From positions 1 through 34,826 of the forward strand of contig JAJFKL010000007.1 of assembly GCA_021773235.1 (NCBI GenBank): DNA of 34,826 nt, read 5' to 3'. The number at the start of each line of letters is the position of its first letter. Position 1 is the stretch's first letter. Positions 7,505 through 16,609 of this stretch are shown here, piece after piece. The notes beneath the pieces are model-generated. The model saw only the letters and a list, made by a program, of their open reading frames with translations. It was not told the DNA's origin and made no database searches. A program made the translations under genes and the position numbers. The DNA is from Gammaproteobacteria bacterium. GTDB taxonomy: Bacteria; Pseudomonadota; Gammaproteobacteria; Eutrophobiales; Eutrophobiaceae.

Positions 7505-9292
7505 ATGAATAGTTCTAGCAAAGCACAATTATCAGAAGCAAAGCTTACACTTGGCTATATCCTTGATTTATTAGAAAAAGATAATCTTATAAATAAGCAG
7601 CAACGTATCCAACTGTCTAATATCAGCGCTGAACAAACTAAAATACAAATTCATCCATTAATTTCTATAGCAGAACAAGGCTGGCAATCTTCAAGCAAAC
7701 CTAGTTATCCACTGAGTCTTGAAACACTGACAAAATGGCTGGCTGAGAAAGTAAATCAACCTTATTTACGTATAGACCCTCTAAAAATTGATATTCAGAA
7801 AATCACCTCGGTCGTATCACAAGCCTATGCCGCTAAACTAAAAATACTTCCCGTAGAAGTAAATAAAACAGAGCTTACCATCGCTACATGCGAACCGTTT
7901 ATAACAGCATGGGAAAGTGAATTAGCGCGTATTGCCAATCTCAAGATTAAACGCGTCGTGATTAACCCCAGAGATCTTGAGCGTTACCTCGTTGAATTTT
8001 ATGGTGTAAGTAGAACTATTATCGGGGCAGTAAACGAAAAAAGAGATGAGCCTATTGCCCTAATTCAAAATTTTGAACAATTGGTCAAGGTAGGTAAAGC
8101 TGGCGAGCCGGATGCCAATGACCAACATATCGTCAGTATTGTAGATTGGTTATTGCAATTTGCATTTGAACAACGTGCCAGTGATATTCATCTTGAACCA
8201 CGCCGTGAAAAAGGACGCATTCGTTTTCGCATAGACAGTGTCTTACATGTCGTACACGAATTACCTGTTGTTCTAATGGGTGCAATAACAAGTCGTCTGA
8301 AATCTCTTGGCCGAATGGATGTTACTGACCGACGCAGACCACAAGACGGAAGAGTAAAAACGGTCACCCCTTCTGGTAAAGAAGTTGAGATGCGACTGTC
8401 AACCATGCCAACTACCTTTGGTGAAAAACTTGTTATTCGAATCTTTAACCCTGAAATGCTGGTTAAAAGTTACAAAGAACTTGGTTTTACTAATCACGAC
8501 CAAACACAACTAAATGAAATGGTGGACAACCCTCACGGGATTATTCTAATAACAGGTCCAACCGGCTCCGGTAAAACGACCACTTTATATTCAACGCTTA
8601 ACCAAATTTCCCGTCCAGAAATAAATATCTGCACGATTGAAGATCCTATCGAAATGGTTGAACCACAGTTCAATCAAATGCAAGTACAACAATCTATCGG
8701 TGTTGATTTTGCATCTGGCGTCAGGACATTACTTAGGCAAGACCCCGACATAATAATGATCGGTGAGATTCGTGATAAAGAAACTGCTGATATTGCAATT
8801 CAGGCAGCATTAACAGGCCACCTTGTGTTATCGAGTTTACATACCAATGATGCACCTTCAGCAATAACACGACTAATAGATATAGGCATGCAACCCTTCT
8901 TATTAAATGCGACGATACAAGGCGTAGTTGCTCAAAGACTATTAAGAACGTTATGCATACATTGCAAAGAACTCATTGCAACAGACAAACATAGTTGGCT
9001 TGAGTTTTCTCACCCTAATAAATTAAAGATGCCCGCCAAGATTTGCAAACCAGTTGGTTGTGACGAATGTCGTCATACAGGCTATATGGGGCGCACGGCT
9101 ATCTATGAAATATTAAAAATGAATTCAACACTGCGAGATAATGTTTCAGCACAAACTAATCTGGATAGCTTGCGTGAAATTGCAATAAAAACAGGAATGC
9201 GATCATTGAAGATTGGAGCAGCACAAAAGGTTGCTGATGGCTTAACCACGCTTGAAGAAGCATTCTCAGTGTTACCACAACATCAGAATTAA
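7505..9292 (+). CDS. GspE/PilB-family secretion or pilus assembly ATPase
   Basis: Cytoplasmic hexameric ATPase that powers type II secretion or type IV pilus-like assembly. The 595-aa protein has an N-terminal GspE/PilB-type domain (about 1-165), an N2-type region beginning near SDIHLEP, Walker A GPTGSGKTT (351-359), an Asp box (EDPIEMVEPQ), Walker B with DPDIIMIGEIRD, and the His-box region LVLSSLHTNDAPSA. A zinc-binding tetracysteine module follows: C484-x2-C487 and C519-x2-C522. No other secretion or pilus gene is in the window, so the specific system cannot be told. It has its own 190-base upstream gap and converges on xerD, 8 bases away. Confidence 0.9.
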   Translation: MNSSSKAQLSEAKLTLGYILDLLEKDNLINKQQRIQLSNISAEQTKIQIHPLISIAEQGWQSSSKPSYPLSLETLTKWLAEKVNQPYLRIDPLKIDIQKITSVVSQAYAAKLKILPVEVNKTELTIATCEPFITAWESELARIANLKIKRVVINPRDLERYLVEFYGVSRTIIGAVNEKRDEPIALIQNFEQLVKVGKAGEPDANDQHIVSIVDWLLQFAFEQRASDIHLEPRREKGRIRFRIDSVLHVVHELPVVLMGAITSRLKSLGRMDVTDRRRPQDGRVKTVTPSGKEVEMRLSTMPTTFGEKLVIRIFNPEMLVKSYKELGFTNHDQTQLNEMVDNPHGIILITGPTGSGKTTTLYSTLNQISRPEINICTIEDPIEMVEPQFNQMQVQQSIGVDFASGVRTLLRQDPDIIMIGEIRDKETADIAIQAALTGHLVLSSLHTNDAPSAITRLIDIGMQPFLLNATIQGVVAQRLLRTLCIHCKELIATDKHSWLEFSHPNKLKMPAKICKPVGCDECRHTGYMGRTAIYEILKMNSTLRDNVSAQTNLDSLREIAIKTGMRSLKIGAAQKVADGLTTLEEAFSVLPQHQN

Positions 9293-9300
9293 TATTCACT

Positions 9301-10221
9301 TCATCCTCTAGGGTGATGTTCCGCATGTAAATCCTTCAAGCGTTCACTAGCTACATGCGTATAAATTTGTGTAGTAGATATATCACTATGTCCTAATAAC
9401 ATCTGCACGACTCTAAGATCAGCCCCATGATTTATTAAGTGTGTTGCGAAAGCGTGACGCAGAACATGTGGGGATAATGTTTTTTTAATCTCAGCGACTG
9501 TTGCATAACGTTTGACCATATGCCAAAAAGTTTGGCGCGTCATTGCTTTACCGCGATTACTCGGAAACATCGCGTCGCTTAAGGCATTGTTCAGAATTTC
9601 ACTACGTGCTGATGACAAATAACGCTCAAGCCATGAATTTGCCTCTTCTCCCATCGGTACTAAACGTTCTTTATTTCCTTTCCCTGTGACACGCACGACA
9701 CCTTGCCTTAAGTTGACCTGCTGAACGGTTAAGCCAACGAGTTCAGATACACGTAAGCCTGTGGCATAGAGCAATTCAAGCATCGTTTTGTCTCTCACAC
9801 CTGTAGCTTGTTCTGTATCGGGCGCATTTAGCAACGCTTCTACTTCGGCTTCAGTGAGAGTTTTTGGTAATGATCGTCCGAGTCTAGGAGCATCAACATT
9901 GCTCACCGGATTTTGTTTTATCTGGTCTTCTCTCAATAGATATTCATACAATCGACGCAGACTGGATAATCTCCTTGCGACGGTTCTGGCTGAGGCATTG
10001 TCCGATGATGATAAATAAGCAAGGATATCTTTCGCCTCTACTTTGACTAATTCAACTTTTTTAGGCTGTAACCATTTTGAAAAATGTATCAGATCACTGC
10101 GATATGCAGAAAGTGTATTCTCACTTAACCCACGTTCCATCCACAACGTGTCCAGAAAAGAATCAATAATTTGTTTAGATTTACTTGAAATGTTCGATTG
10201 CTGTTCAGAAGCTTGATTCAT
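9301..10221 (-). CDS. xerD: Site-specific tyrosine recombinase XerD
   Basis: Partner of XerC in resolving chromosome dimers at dif, under control of FtsK. The core-binding N-terminal SAM-like domain spans about 15-105 and the catalytic domain follows. All catalytic residues are visible: R157 in ATGLRVSEL, K181 in GKGNKERLVP, H252 and R255 in SPHVLRHAFATH, H278 in LLGHSDISTTQ, and Y287. The sequence follows XerD more closely than XerC, including the family ending HHPRG. I chose the ATG at 10221 (306 aa); a TTG six bases upstream in the same frame is less likely. It lies downstream of rplS as in Pseudomonas-type gene order. Confidence 0.95.
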   Translation of the reverse strand: MNQASEQQSNISSKSKQIIDSFLDTLWMERGLSENTLSAYRSDLIHFSKWLQPKKVELVKVEAKDILAYLSSSDNASARTVARRLSSLRRLYEYLLREDQIKQNPVSNVDAPRLGRSLPKTLTEAEVEALLNAPDTEQATGVRDKTMLELLYATGLRVSELVGLTVQQVNLRQGVVRVTGKGNKERLVPMGEEANSWLERYLSSARSEILNNALSDAMFPSNRGKAMTRQTFWHMVKRYATVAEIKKTLSPHVLRHAFATHLINHGADLRVVQMLLGHSDISTTQIYTHVASERLKDLHAEHHPRG

Positions 10222-10336
10222 ATTCAAGCATCCAGGCCCATCAATGTGTGAGGGTGTGTTTTATCAGAATCTTGTGGGGATATTATTTTCAAGGATCTGG
10301 TCGACAGTAGAATTAATAAACCAGATATTACAGATA

Positions 10337-10359
10337 CCGGACTGGACTAACCAGTCCGG
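10337..10359 (-). terminator. Hairpin after rplS, probable operon terminator
   Basis: A perfect 9-bp stem CCGGACTGG/CCAGTCCGG with a 5-base loop, 23 bases past the rplS stop. It is by far the most stable structure at the end of the rpsP operon. The minus-strand tail after the stem (TATCTGTAATA) is only weakly U-rich, so it may act as a weak or factor-assisted terminator or as a 3' protective stem. Confidence 0.55.
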
Positions 10360-10381
10360 CTTAAGAGACTTGCTTGGAAAA

Positions 10382-10738
10382 TTATTTTTTAGCCTTAATT
10401 TTCTCTTTAATACGTGCTGCTTTACCGCGAAGGTCACGCATGTAATACAGTTTTGCGCGGCGTACATCACCTCTGCGCTTAACTTGAATCTCGGCAACAC
10501 TTTGGCTGTAAGTCTGGAAAACACGCTCAACACCTTCACCATAGGAAATCTTACGCACGGTGAATGCTGAATTCAGACCACGATTTTTTACCGCAATGAC
10601 AACTCCTTCAAAGGCCTGTAAACGTTCACGTTCGCCTTCTTTTACTTTCACCTGAACTACAACAGTATCACCTGGACCAAATTCAGGCACTTCGCGTGTC
10701 ATTTGCTCGGCATCGAGTTGTTCGATTATGTTCGCCAT
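10382..10738 (-). CDS. rplS: 50S ribosomal protein L19
   Basis: Large-subunit protein at the 30S-50S interface. The sequence has the family blocks [49 protein letters not shown] and [18 protein letters not shown] start it at the ATG at 10738 (118 aa, MANIIEQL): a GGAG lies 7 bases upstream of that codon, whereas the ATG two codons earlier would sit right on top of it. It is the last gene of rpsP-rimM-trmD-rplS, about 30 bases after trmD. Confidence 0.97.
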   Translation of the reverse strand: MANIIEQLDAEQMTREVPEFGPGDTVVVQVKVKEGERERLQAFEGVVIAVKNRGLNSAFTVRKISYGEGVERVFQTYSQSVAEIQVKRRGDVRRAKLYYMRDLRGKAARIKEKIKAKK

Positions 10739-10767
10739 TTTCATACTCCAATCACTATTACTTGTTA

Positions 10768-11517
10768 TTAACTATTAGATTGTTCAAATTCAGTAATGAA
10801 TTCCTGCAACAACCCATTTTGTTCTTCATCGAGTTCAATAGACTCGATTAAATCTGGTCGCACCTGCCAAGTCTTGCCAAGCGCCTGTTTTAGCCGCCAA
10901 CGCCGTATTTTCTCATGGTTACCACTGAGTAATACATCGGGCACCAAATGGCCATTTATCTGCTCTGGGCGCGTATAATGCGGATAGTCCAGCAAACCGT
11001 CAACAAATGAATCTTCATTAGCTGAATCTTCATGCCCTAAGACACCAGGCAAGGTCCGACAAACACTATCAATCAATACCATTGCAGCCAGTTCGCCGCC
11101 GCTGAGGACATAATCACCTATCGACCATTCCTCATCTACATCAGACTCTATGAGCCTTTCATCAACACCTTCATATCGACCGGAGACCAATATCATCCCA
11201 CTTCGTCCAGACAGTTCACGCACCCCATCCTGATCCAGCCGTCTTCCTTGTGGTGATAAATAAATCACCTTACTTGCTGGTTGTGCCTGTTTGGCCTTAG
11301 CAATAGCTGAACTAACAGGTTCATACATCATTACCATTCCCGGGCCACCACCATAAGGTCGGTCGTCCACTGTCTTGTGTTTATCGCTGCTAAAATCTCG
11401 TGGATTCCAGGCTCTATACTCAATCAGTCTATCTGTTACAGCTCGTCCTATAACGCCGTGCTCAAACACCGTAGAGACCATCTCCGGGAAAAGCGTTATG
11501 ACATCTAGTTGATACAT
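10768..11517 (-). CDS. trmD: tRNA (guanine-N1-)-methyltransferase (m1G37)
   Basis: Makes m1G at position 37 of tRNAs reading CNN and some other codons, preventing +1 frameshifts; homodimer with a trefoil-knot SAM site. The 249-aa protein begins with [10 protein letters not shown] and has [33 protein letters not shown] and the knot loop [12 protein letters not shown]154 and D169 (in [11 protein letters not shown]) match the catalytic residues of the E. coli enzyme in number. Its start overlaps the rimM stop by one base (TAATG), so translation is coupled. Confidence 0.97.
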   Translation of the reverse strand: MYQLDVITLFPEMVSTVFEHGVIGRAVTDRLIEYRAWNPRDFSSDKHKTVDDRPYGGGPGMVMMYEPVSSAIAKAKQAQPASKVIYLSPQGRRLDQDGVRELSGRSGMILVSGRYEGVDERLIESDVDEEWSIGDYVLSGGELAAMVLIDSVCRTLPGVLGHEDSANEDSFVDGLLDYPHYTRPEQINGHLVPDVLLSGNHEKIRRWRLKQALGKTWQVRPDLIESIELDEEQNGLLQEFITEFEQSNS

Positions 11518-12041
11518 TATTCTTCAATAAGCCAGTCGACGTGTATCGTCTTGGCAGTTAAATCAACTCGTTTTACAAATACGTCCATTACTAGCGGAAT
11601 TAGTGTCTTGGCTTTATTCTCGCCGCTTTTTTTGATAACCAGTACATCATTAGCACCAGTTTCAACGATGTCATTAATTTTGCCGAGGTTGATCTCATCC
11701 TGATTAAAAACTTCAAGACCTATTAAATCATGCCAGTAATATTCACCCTCGCTTAACGCTGGCAAGCCCCCTTGCGTCACAGCTAATTCACAATGAATAT
11801 ACTCTCGTGCTTCTTCAGGAGTCTCTATACCAGTCATTTTCACTAGTAGCTGACCATTTCCACGTTGCTGGAATTCTTCAATATCTACTTCTTTCCAACT
11901 TGAATCCACATGAATCAACCATAGGGAATAAGTTAAAATATTATTTTTTGGTCTGGTATACGATTCGATTTTTAACCATCCTCGTACGCCATACACACCG
12001 CCAATACGACCGACGATAATTGGGTTTTCATTTTCCTGCAT
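11517..12041 (-). CDS. rimM: Ribosome maturation factor RimM
   Basis: 16S rRNA processing factor that binds S19 during maturation of the 30S head. The 174-aa protein has an N-terminal beta-barrel domain starting [18 protein letters not shown] and a C-terminal PRC-barrel domain (about 95-174) with the segment [12 protein letters not shown] and an ending [15 protein letters not shown]. It sits between rpsP and trmD, its normal place, and ends in the TAATG overlap with trmD. Confidence 0.95.
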   Translation of the reverse strand: MQENENPIIVGRIGGVYGVRGWLKIESYTRPKNNILTYSLWLIHVDSSWKEVDIEEFQQRGNGQLLVKMTGIETPEEAREYIHCELAVTQGGLPALSEGEYYWHDLIGLEVFNQDEINLGKINDIVETGANDVLVIKKSGENKAKTLIPLVMDVFVKRVDLTAKTIHVDWLIEE

Positions 12042-12116
12042 TAAGCTAAATGCCGGTAAAGTTATTACCTAAATTCCTGAAGGATTTAAGCAATCGACTT
12101 TCTTTAAATCTATTAA

Positions 12117-12374
12117 CTACGCCGCAGCAACTGCTGCTGCGTTATCTTTAAGCAATTTAGCTACGCGATCAGACGTTTGTGCACCTTGCGACAACCAGTA
12201 ATCGACACGCTCCATGTCTAGCTTCAAAGGAACTTCCTGGCCTATAGCGGTTGGATTGAAAAAACCGAGACGTTCTATTGAACGACCATCACGTTTATTG
12301 CGGCTATCTGTTACCACAATGTGATAAAAAGGCTTTTTCTTCGAGCCTGTTCGAGACATTCTAATTGTTACCAT
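12117..12374 (-). CDS. rpsP: 30S ribosomal protein S16
   Basis: Small early-assembly 30S protein, 85 aa. It opens with [20 protein letters not shown] and continues with [28 protein letters not shown] and SDRVAKLLK, all family hallmarks. It is the first gene of the four-gene operon; a GAGG lies 11 bases before the ATG. The gap to rimM is about 75 bases, the largest inside the operon. Confidence 0.97.
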   Translation of the reverse strand: MVTIRMSRTGSKKKPFYHIVVTDSRNKRDGRSIERLGFFNPTAIGQEVPLKLDMERVDYWLSQGAQTSDRVAKLLKDNAAAVAAA

Positions 12375-12442
12375 CAGTATGATGACCTCATTTATTCTGA
12401 AATTTACAACGAGTAGAAAATACCCGTCCGAAAAAAGGCGCT

Positions 12443-12448
12443 ATTGTA
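12443..12448 (-). promoter_or_regulatory. Likely -10 element of the rpsP operon
   Basis: TACAAT on the minus strand (5 of 6 to consensus), followed by the GC-rich discriminator AGCGCC, about 70 bases upstream of rpsP. The same TACAAT plus GC-rich arrangement is seen upstream of rpsO. No good -35 is found at 16-18 bases, so the call rests on the -10 and its context. Confidence 0.4.
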
Positions 12449-12613
12449 CGTAAAAACTCCGAAAAAGAAAGTAAAGACAGTGGTTTAACGTCATCCTAAA
12501 GACTATTGGCTTTTCCATTAATAATCATAATACCAGTCTCACTTTCTATGCTAATATTATATCTACAATAGTATCGTATAATATTGATTAATATATCTAT
12601 TTTATTTAAGTCT

Positions 12614-13189
12614 ATGAGTTTACTTGAACAAAAAAAACGTCTCCGTACTACTTTAAAGCAACGTCGATCGCTTGTCTCTGAGAATAAACGCAAGGACATG
12701 AGCCAACAAATCTGTAAATATTTATATGAAATAGATGAATTTAACCAAGCAAAAAGCATATTTTGCTATATCTCTTACCTCAGTGAAGTCGATACTCATG
12801 CTTTGATAAATGACTTTATAGGCCGAAACCTAGCTTTAGCCGTACCCAAGATCATGGGCAAATCAGAGATGATTGCCGTTCCGCTCTCTGATTTATCTGA
12901 TTTGGAGCCTGACAAAATGGGTATTTTGACTCCCAAAATAAACCAATCTGCATCTGGGCCCTTCGATATAGCCATCACTCCTGGCGTAGGATTCACAGTT
13001 TCTGGCGATCGACTGGGTTACGGCAAAGGTTATTATGATCGGTGGTTTTCTCAAAATAAAGTGACAACAAAAATCGGTATTGCATTCGAAACTCAGCTGG
13101 TTGATCAATTACCCATCGAAGCCACCGATATTTCTTTGGATATCCTCATAACTGAGGAACGGATTATTGATTTGAGGAATCCATGTTAA
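12614..13189 (+). CDS. fau: 5-formyltetrahydrofolate cyclo-ligase
   Basis: Cytoplasmic ATP-dependent enzyme that converts 5-formyl-THF to 5,10-methenyl-THF, recovering folate from a dead-end form. The 191-aa protein carries the family signature GYGKGYYDRW preceded by PGVGFTVSGDRLG, and the N-terminal KKRLRTTLKQRRSL block. I start it at the ATG at 12614 (MSLLEQ); an in-frame TTG 30 bases upstream would add ten hydrophobic residues not typical of the family. In many gammaproteobacteria 6S RNA precedes this gene; it is not evident here. Confidence 0.9.
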   Translation: MSLLEQKKRLRTTLKQRRSLVSENKRKDMSQQICKYLYEIDEFNQAKSIFCYISYLSEVDTHALINDFIGRNLALAVPKIMGKSEMIAVPLSDLSDLEPDKMGILTPKINQSASGPFDIAITPGVGFTVSGDRLGYGKGYYDRWFSQNKVTTKIGIAFETQLVDQLPIEATDISLDILITEERIIDLRNPC

Positions 13190-13200
13190 AGACGATTATT

Positions 13201-13935
13201 CTAATCTGTCTCAAAATCCGCCAATTCGATAAGTAATGTTCCCTTATCCAAGGCATCACTTTTAGTTGTTTCAATCCGTTCCATTTTAATTAGACCTACA
13301 CCTTCAGCATACCAACTTGTTTGTTCTACGTTCACGAGCGTTAGACCAACATAATTTCCTGCATCTTTAAATGATGAGCCACTCATCGTTATTTTCATAC
13401 AATTTTTAAAACGCCCTGCGGGAACAATAACTACTTCATCTAGTGATTCAATTCTTGCTTCTAGATCTACTTTTGCAAAAATTTCAAATACTGTTTTCTG
13501 CGGCGGTCCTGTCTTCTTCAATAATTTTGTTGTTGTTGATTGTTCCCATTTTGTATTCGTTACATGTGGTTTAGGGATAACTAGTTGTTTATCACTATTA
13601 AATTCTGACTCAATTTTCTTGTCATTTATGCTGCCGAGATAATAAATCCCTTCATTAGAATCTAGATAGAACAAAACGGTACCATCGAGTGATTCTCGTA
13701 GATACACCTGTGTTCCATCCAATTCACTTTTACCAAGATTATTGAGAATATATTTTTGTCTCTGTATTCCATCTCGTGTTTCTAACAAGACATCGTAACG
13801 CCATTTATAACCATTGCTGAGTGGGAAGTAGGATGGTTCTTTTTTTGAACATCCTGAACAGATTAATAATATGAATAAAAAAACAACGCTACGGTTTCTA
13901 AACGAATTAATAAGCGAAGAACATTGATTAATCAT
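13201..13935 (-). CDS. Predicted lipoprotein, function unknown
   Basis: A 244-aa protein whose hydrophobic segment (about 16-28) ends in an ICSGC lipobox-like motif with the lipidated Cys at 29. The mature part starts PLSNGYKWRYDV, an opening I recognise from uncharacterised exported proteins, and looks beta-rich (TWEQ-type and SWYAEGVGLIKMER segments). Its ATG overlaps the end of the upstream BASS transporter gene by 8 bases, so the two are co-transcribed and may be coupled. It converges with fau, 11 bases apart. No function can be assigned. Confidence 0.75.
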   Translation of the reverse strand: MINQCSSLINSFRNRSVVFLFILLICSGCSKKEPSYFPLSNGYKWRYDVLLETRDGIQRQKYILNNLGKSELDGTQVYLRESLDGTVLFYLDSNEGIYYLGSINDKKIESEFNSDKQLVIPKPHVTNTKWEQSTTTKLLKKTGPPQKTVFEIFAKVDLEARIESLDEVVIVPAGRFKNCMKITMSGSSFKDAGNYVGLTLVNVEQTSWYAEGVGLIKMERIETTKSDALDKGTLLIELADFETD

Positions 13936-14863
13936 GTTTTTTTAGATCAGTTAAACCTGTTTTATTGTTTGACCAAATAACGGCCATGACTGAACCACTG
14001 ATATTATGCCAGATACTAAAAAGTGCCGCTGGCAATGCAGCCAGCGATGTGAAATATTGATTTGCTAATACCACTGCTAACCCCGAGTTTTGCATTCCAA
14101 CCTCAATCGAAATCGTTTTACATATTGCCTCATCATAGCCCATCAACTTTGGAACACTATATCCTGTGATTAATCCCAGAAGATTATGTAAAACAACTGC
14201 CACAAATAACAATGCACCAAGTTCAATTATATGCGCCTGATTTTTTGCAACAATCACACCTATAATGAAAATGATAAATGATACAGAAAGAAGTGGTAAG
14301 AATAATTTAACTCTCTGAATTCTTTGATGACACAAAGAATTGATCAAGACACCCGATAAAACCGGCACAACAACAATTAGCAACAGATTCTTCATCATAT
14401 TGAGTACAGGAACATCAATGCTTTGATCGGCATAAAATAGCATAATCAATGGCGTTAACACTGCTGCCAACATGGTAGAAACTGCTGTTAATGATATTGA
14501 AAGTGCCACATTACCCCGCGCCAGAAAACAGATAACATTTGAAGCTGTTCCTCCTGGGCAAGCACCCACCAGAATTAAGCCCGTTGCTAATAAAACAGGT
14601 AAGTCTAACAATAGCGACAATATCCATGCTATCAATGGCATCAGAATATATTGTAAACAAACACCGATAACAATTAATGCAGGTTCCTCGAATATGCGTT
14701 TAAAATCAGTCGGTTTAAGCGTCATGCCCATCGTAAACATAACGATACCTAACATCGGCACAATGGCCTTACCATAATCAGCTAATAACCATGGGTAGTT
14801 TATGGCAATAACTGAAATAATAATTGCACCTATCGGTAATAATAAAATACTACGAGTTTGCAT
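13928..14863 (-). CDS. Bile acid:sodium symporter (BASS/SBF) family transporter
   Basis: Inner-membrane sodium-coupled carrier of an organic anion, 311 aa with about nine or ten membrane helices. Family motifs: MFTMGMTLKPTDF (42-54), the GACPGGTASNV loop (100-110) and the second crossover ISIEVGMQNSGLA (251-263), with E254, Q258 and N259 in positions used for sodium binding in characterised members. The substrate is not predictable; bacterial relatives carry pantoate or keto acids as well as bile acids. It forms an overlapping pair with the lipoprotein downstream. Confidence 0.88.
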   Translation of the reverse strand: MQTRSILLLPIGAIIISVIAINYPWLLADYGKAIVPMLGIVMFTMGMTLKPTDFKRIFEEPALIVIGVCLQYILMPLIAWILSLLLDLPVLLATGLILVGACPGGTASNVICFLARGNVALSISLTAVSTMLAAVLTPLIMLFYADQSIDVPVLNMMKNLLLIVVVPVLSGVLINSLCHQRIQRVKLFLPLLSVSFIIFIIGVIVAKNQAHIIELGALLFVAVVLHNLLGLITGYSVPKLMGYDEAICKTISIEVGMQNSGLAVVLANQYFTSLAALPAALFSIWHNISGSVMAVIWSNNKTGLTDLKKHD

Positions 14864-15058
14864 ATTGAGTATTCATAATTTAATTTACGTTAATTACTCG
14901 GTCATCCTACTTGTTTAACCGTTCTACACTATATTAGTGAATGTACTAATGTTATCTAAAATCAATAATGGCTCTTGCTTAGCGATTCAAAATCGCTTAG
15001 AAACGATGAAATAGAAATCAAGATATTCTCATTTAAACAAGGTAAATTATAATCCTCT

Positions 15059-15544
15059 ATGACTGATAAACTTCATCAAATCAATGCTCAATATTCAAAT
15101 AAGGAAGACCGAATACTAATACGTACTTCAACAGAAAATAATAATGAATATTTGATCTGGTTAACGCGTCGCTTTACAAAAATGTTACTCAATATTTTGG
15201 ATAAAGAAATCGAAAAACGAGGCGGAACAACATCATTAAGCTCGAAGAAAGAGACCAAAAAACTTTATACAGACGGCGCTTTTGAAAAGCCCTATGCCGA
15301 AGAAAAACCAAAAACTCAGCCATTAGGCGAAAAAGGCATTTTAGCCTTTGGTATAAAGACAGGTGTCGACGATAGTGGCAACCTGATTCTTGAACTTCAA
15401 TCAGAAACAAATCAAGGTATTACCTTAACCTTGAATGACACCCTACTCTATATGTTTTATTCGCTACTGATACAAAGTATCCAACGATCAGAATGGCAGA
15501 TCGGCCAATTTGGTGAACGAGCCCCGAACAGTCAACTGCATTAG
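15059..15544 (+). CDS. Conserved hypothetical cytoplasmic protein
   Basis: A 161-aa protein with no signal peptide or membrane helix. It opens with a predicted beta-strand block that includes the DRILIRTST and EYLIWLTRRFTKMLL segments, followed by a helix, a lysine-rich linker (about 60-95) and a C-terminal beta/alpha part (LILELQSETNQGITLTLND). I have the impression of a conserved family of unknown function built around an LTRRF motif, but cannot name it. The ribosome site is weak (AAGG 15 bases upstream). It is a single gene between the BASS pair and the hybrid peroxiredoxin. Confidence 0.72.
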   Translation: MTDKLHQINAQYSNKEDRILIRTSTENNNEYLIWLTRRFTKMLLNILDKEIEKRGGTTSLSSKKETKKLYTDGAFEKPYAEEKPKTQPLGEKGILAFGIKTGVDDSGNLILELQSETNQGITLTLNDTLLYMFYSLLIQSIQRSEWQIGQFGERAPNSQLH

Positions 15545-15556
15545 AAATATCCACTG

Positions 15557-15593
15557 ATAGTTTTCTACTATCAAGCTCATAAATACAATCAAA
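15557..15593 (+). promoter_or_regulatory. OxyR-like binding site upstream of the peroxiredoxin-glutaredoxin gene
   Basis: The spacing ATAG-N7-CTAT-N7-ATAa-N7-CaAa matches the four-element OxyR consensus (ATAG-N7-CTAT repeated with N7) at 16 of 20 specified positions, counting the inner T and A positions. The first half is nearly perfect. A plausible -10 (TAATCT, 15612-15617) places the site just upstream of and touching the -35 region, where OxyR activates. It lies 68 bases before the start codon of a peroxide-reducing enzyme. Confidence 0.45.
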
Positions 15594-15660
15594 TTCATAA
15601 GCTTATCGCTTTAATCTAGTATGCGCACACTCAAACTTTGACCTATTTTGGAGCTTAATC

Positions 15661-16410
15661 ATGTTAGAAAACAGAGAAGGGAAAAACATCCCTGACGTCA
15701 CTTTTCGCGTTATAGAAGAAGGAAATTGGAAAGATATATCAACAGAAAATCTATTTTCAGGTAAAACTGTAATTGTTTTCTCTTTACCTGGCGCATTTAC
15801 ACCAACTTGCTCAAGCACTCACCTACCACGTTTTAATGAACTCGCACCTGTGTTCAAACAAAATGGCGTTGATGAAATCATCTGCATGTCCGTTAATGAC
15901 ACCTTCGTCATGAATGCTTGGAAAGAAGTTCAGGAATCAAGCAACGTAACCGTATTACCTGATGGCAATGGTGAATTCACAGATGGCATGGGTTTATTGG
16001 TAGGTAAAAAAGACCTTGGGTTTGGTGATCGTTCCTGGCGCTATTCAATGTTGGTGAAAGATAAAGTAATTGAGAAAATGTTCATTGAACCTGACGTTGA
16101 AGGCGATCCGTTTGAAATTTCTGACGCGGATACGATGTTGAATTACATTAATTCCGATGCAATTAAACCAGAGTTTGTATCAATAATATCTCGTAAAGGT
16201 TGTATACATTGTGAGCGCGCAAGAAAAGCCCTTGATGAACACGACATGCCTTACGAAGAGATTGAGCTTGGCCAAGGAATTACCAGTCGATCATTGCGTG
16301 CACTATCTGGTGCAACAACTACTCCTCAAGTATTTATCGGTGGCAAGTTGATTGGTACAGCAGATGATTTAGAAGCTTATTTGGCTTCAAAACAAATCAA
16401 AGCAGCTTAA
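15661..16410 (+). CDS. Hybrid peroxiredoxin-glutaredoxin (PGdx)
   Basis: Cytoplasmic glutathione-dependent peroxidase in which a Prx5-type peroxiredoxin is fused to the glutaredoxin that regenerates it. The 249-aa protein has the Prx domain at 1-165 with SLPGAFTPTCSSTHLP (peroxidatic C50) and a Grx domain at about 172-245 with the redox motif CIHC (181-184), TP at 221-222 and GG at 227-228. The Grx motif CIHC differs from the common CPYC. A GGAG ribosome site precedes the ATG. It is monocistronic: an upstream OxyR-like site and a strong terminator bracket it. H. influenzae PGdx is the known model of this architecture. Confidence 0.95.
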   Translation: MLENREGKNIPDVTFRVIEEGNWKDISTENLFSGKTVIVFSLPGAFTPTCSSTHLPRFNELAPVFKQNGVDEIICMSVNDTFVMNAWKEVQESSNVTVLPDGNGEFTDGMGLLVGKKDLGFGDRSWRYSMLVKDKVIEKMFIEPDVEGDPFEISDADTMLNYINSDAIKPEFVSIISRKGCIHCERARKALDEHDMPYEEIELGQGITSRSLRALSGATTTPQVFIGGKLIGTADDLEAYLASKQIKAA

Positions 16411-16450
16411 AGCTTAACCGCCTCTCTGCCCCGAGAATTGTTAAGCTTTG

Positions 16451-16480
16451 GAGCCATGCTTAATGCATGGCTCATTTTAT
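16451..16480 (+). terminator. Intrinsic terminator after the peroxiredoxin-glutaredoxin gene
   Basis: Perfect 9-bp stem GAGCCATGC/GCATGGCTC with a TTAAT loop, followed by ATTTTATT, 40 bases past the stop codon. Confidence 0.85.
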
Positions 16481-16609
16481 TAATTCAATTTAAAAATATC
16501 ATATAAAACCAGATCCTTCGAAATCCATCACAAAATTCATTATAACTAATTGTAGATCAGAGAAAATTAATTATGCTGAAGGCATGATTAACAGAATAGG
16601 AGCCTGACT

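Noticed and set aside
12375-12613. 6S RNA gene upstream of fau
   Set aside because: I looked for the long rod-like 6S structure usually found there; the gap is short and holds only promoter-like sequence.
15555-15573. Hairpin TGATAGT/ACTATCA as terminator of the 161-aa gene
   Set aside because: Weak AT-rich stem without a U-tract; it is better explained as the first half of the OxyR-like site.
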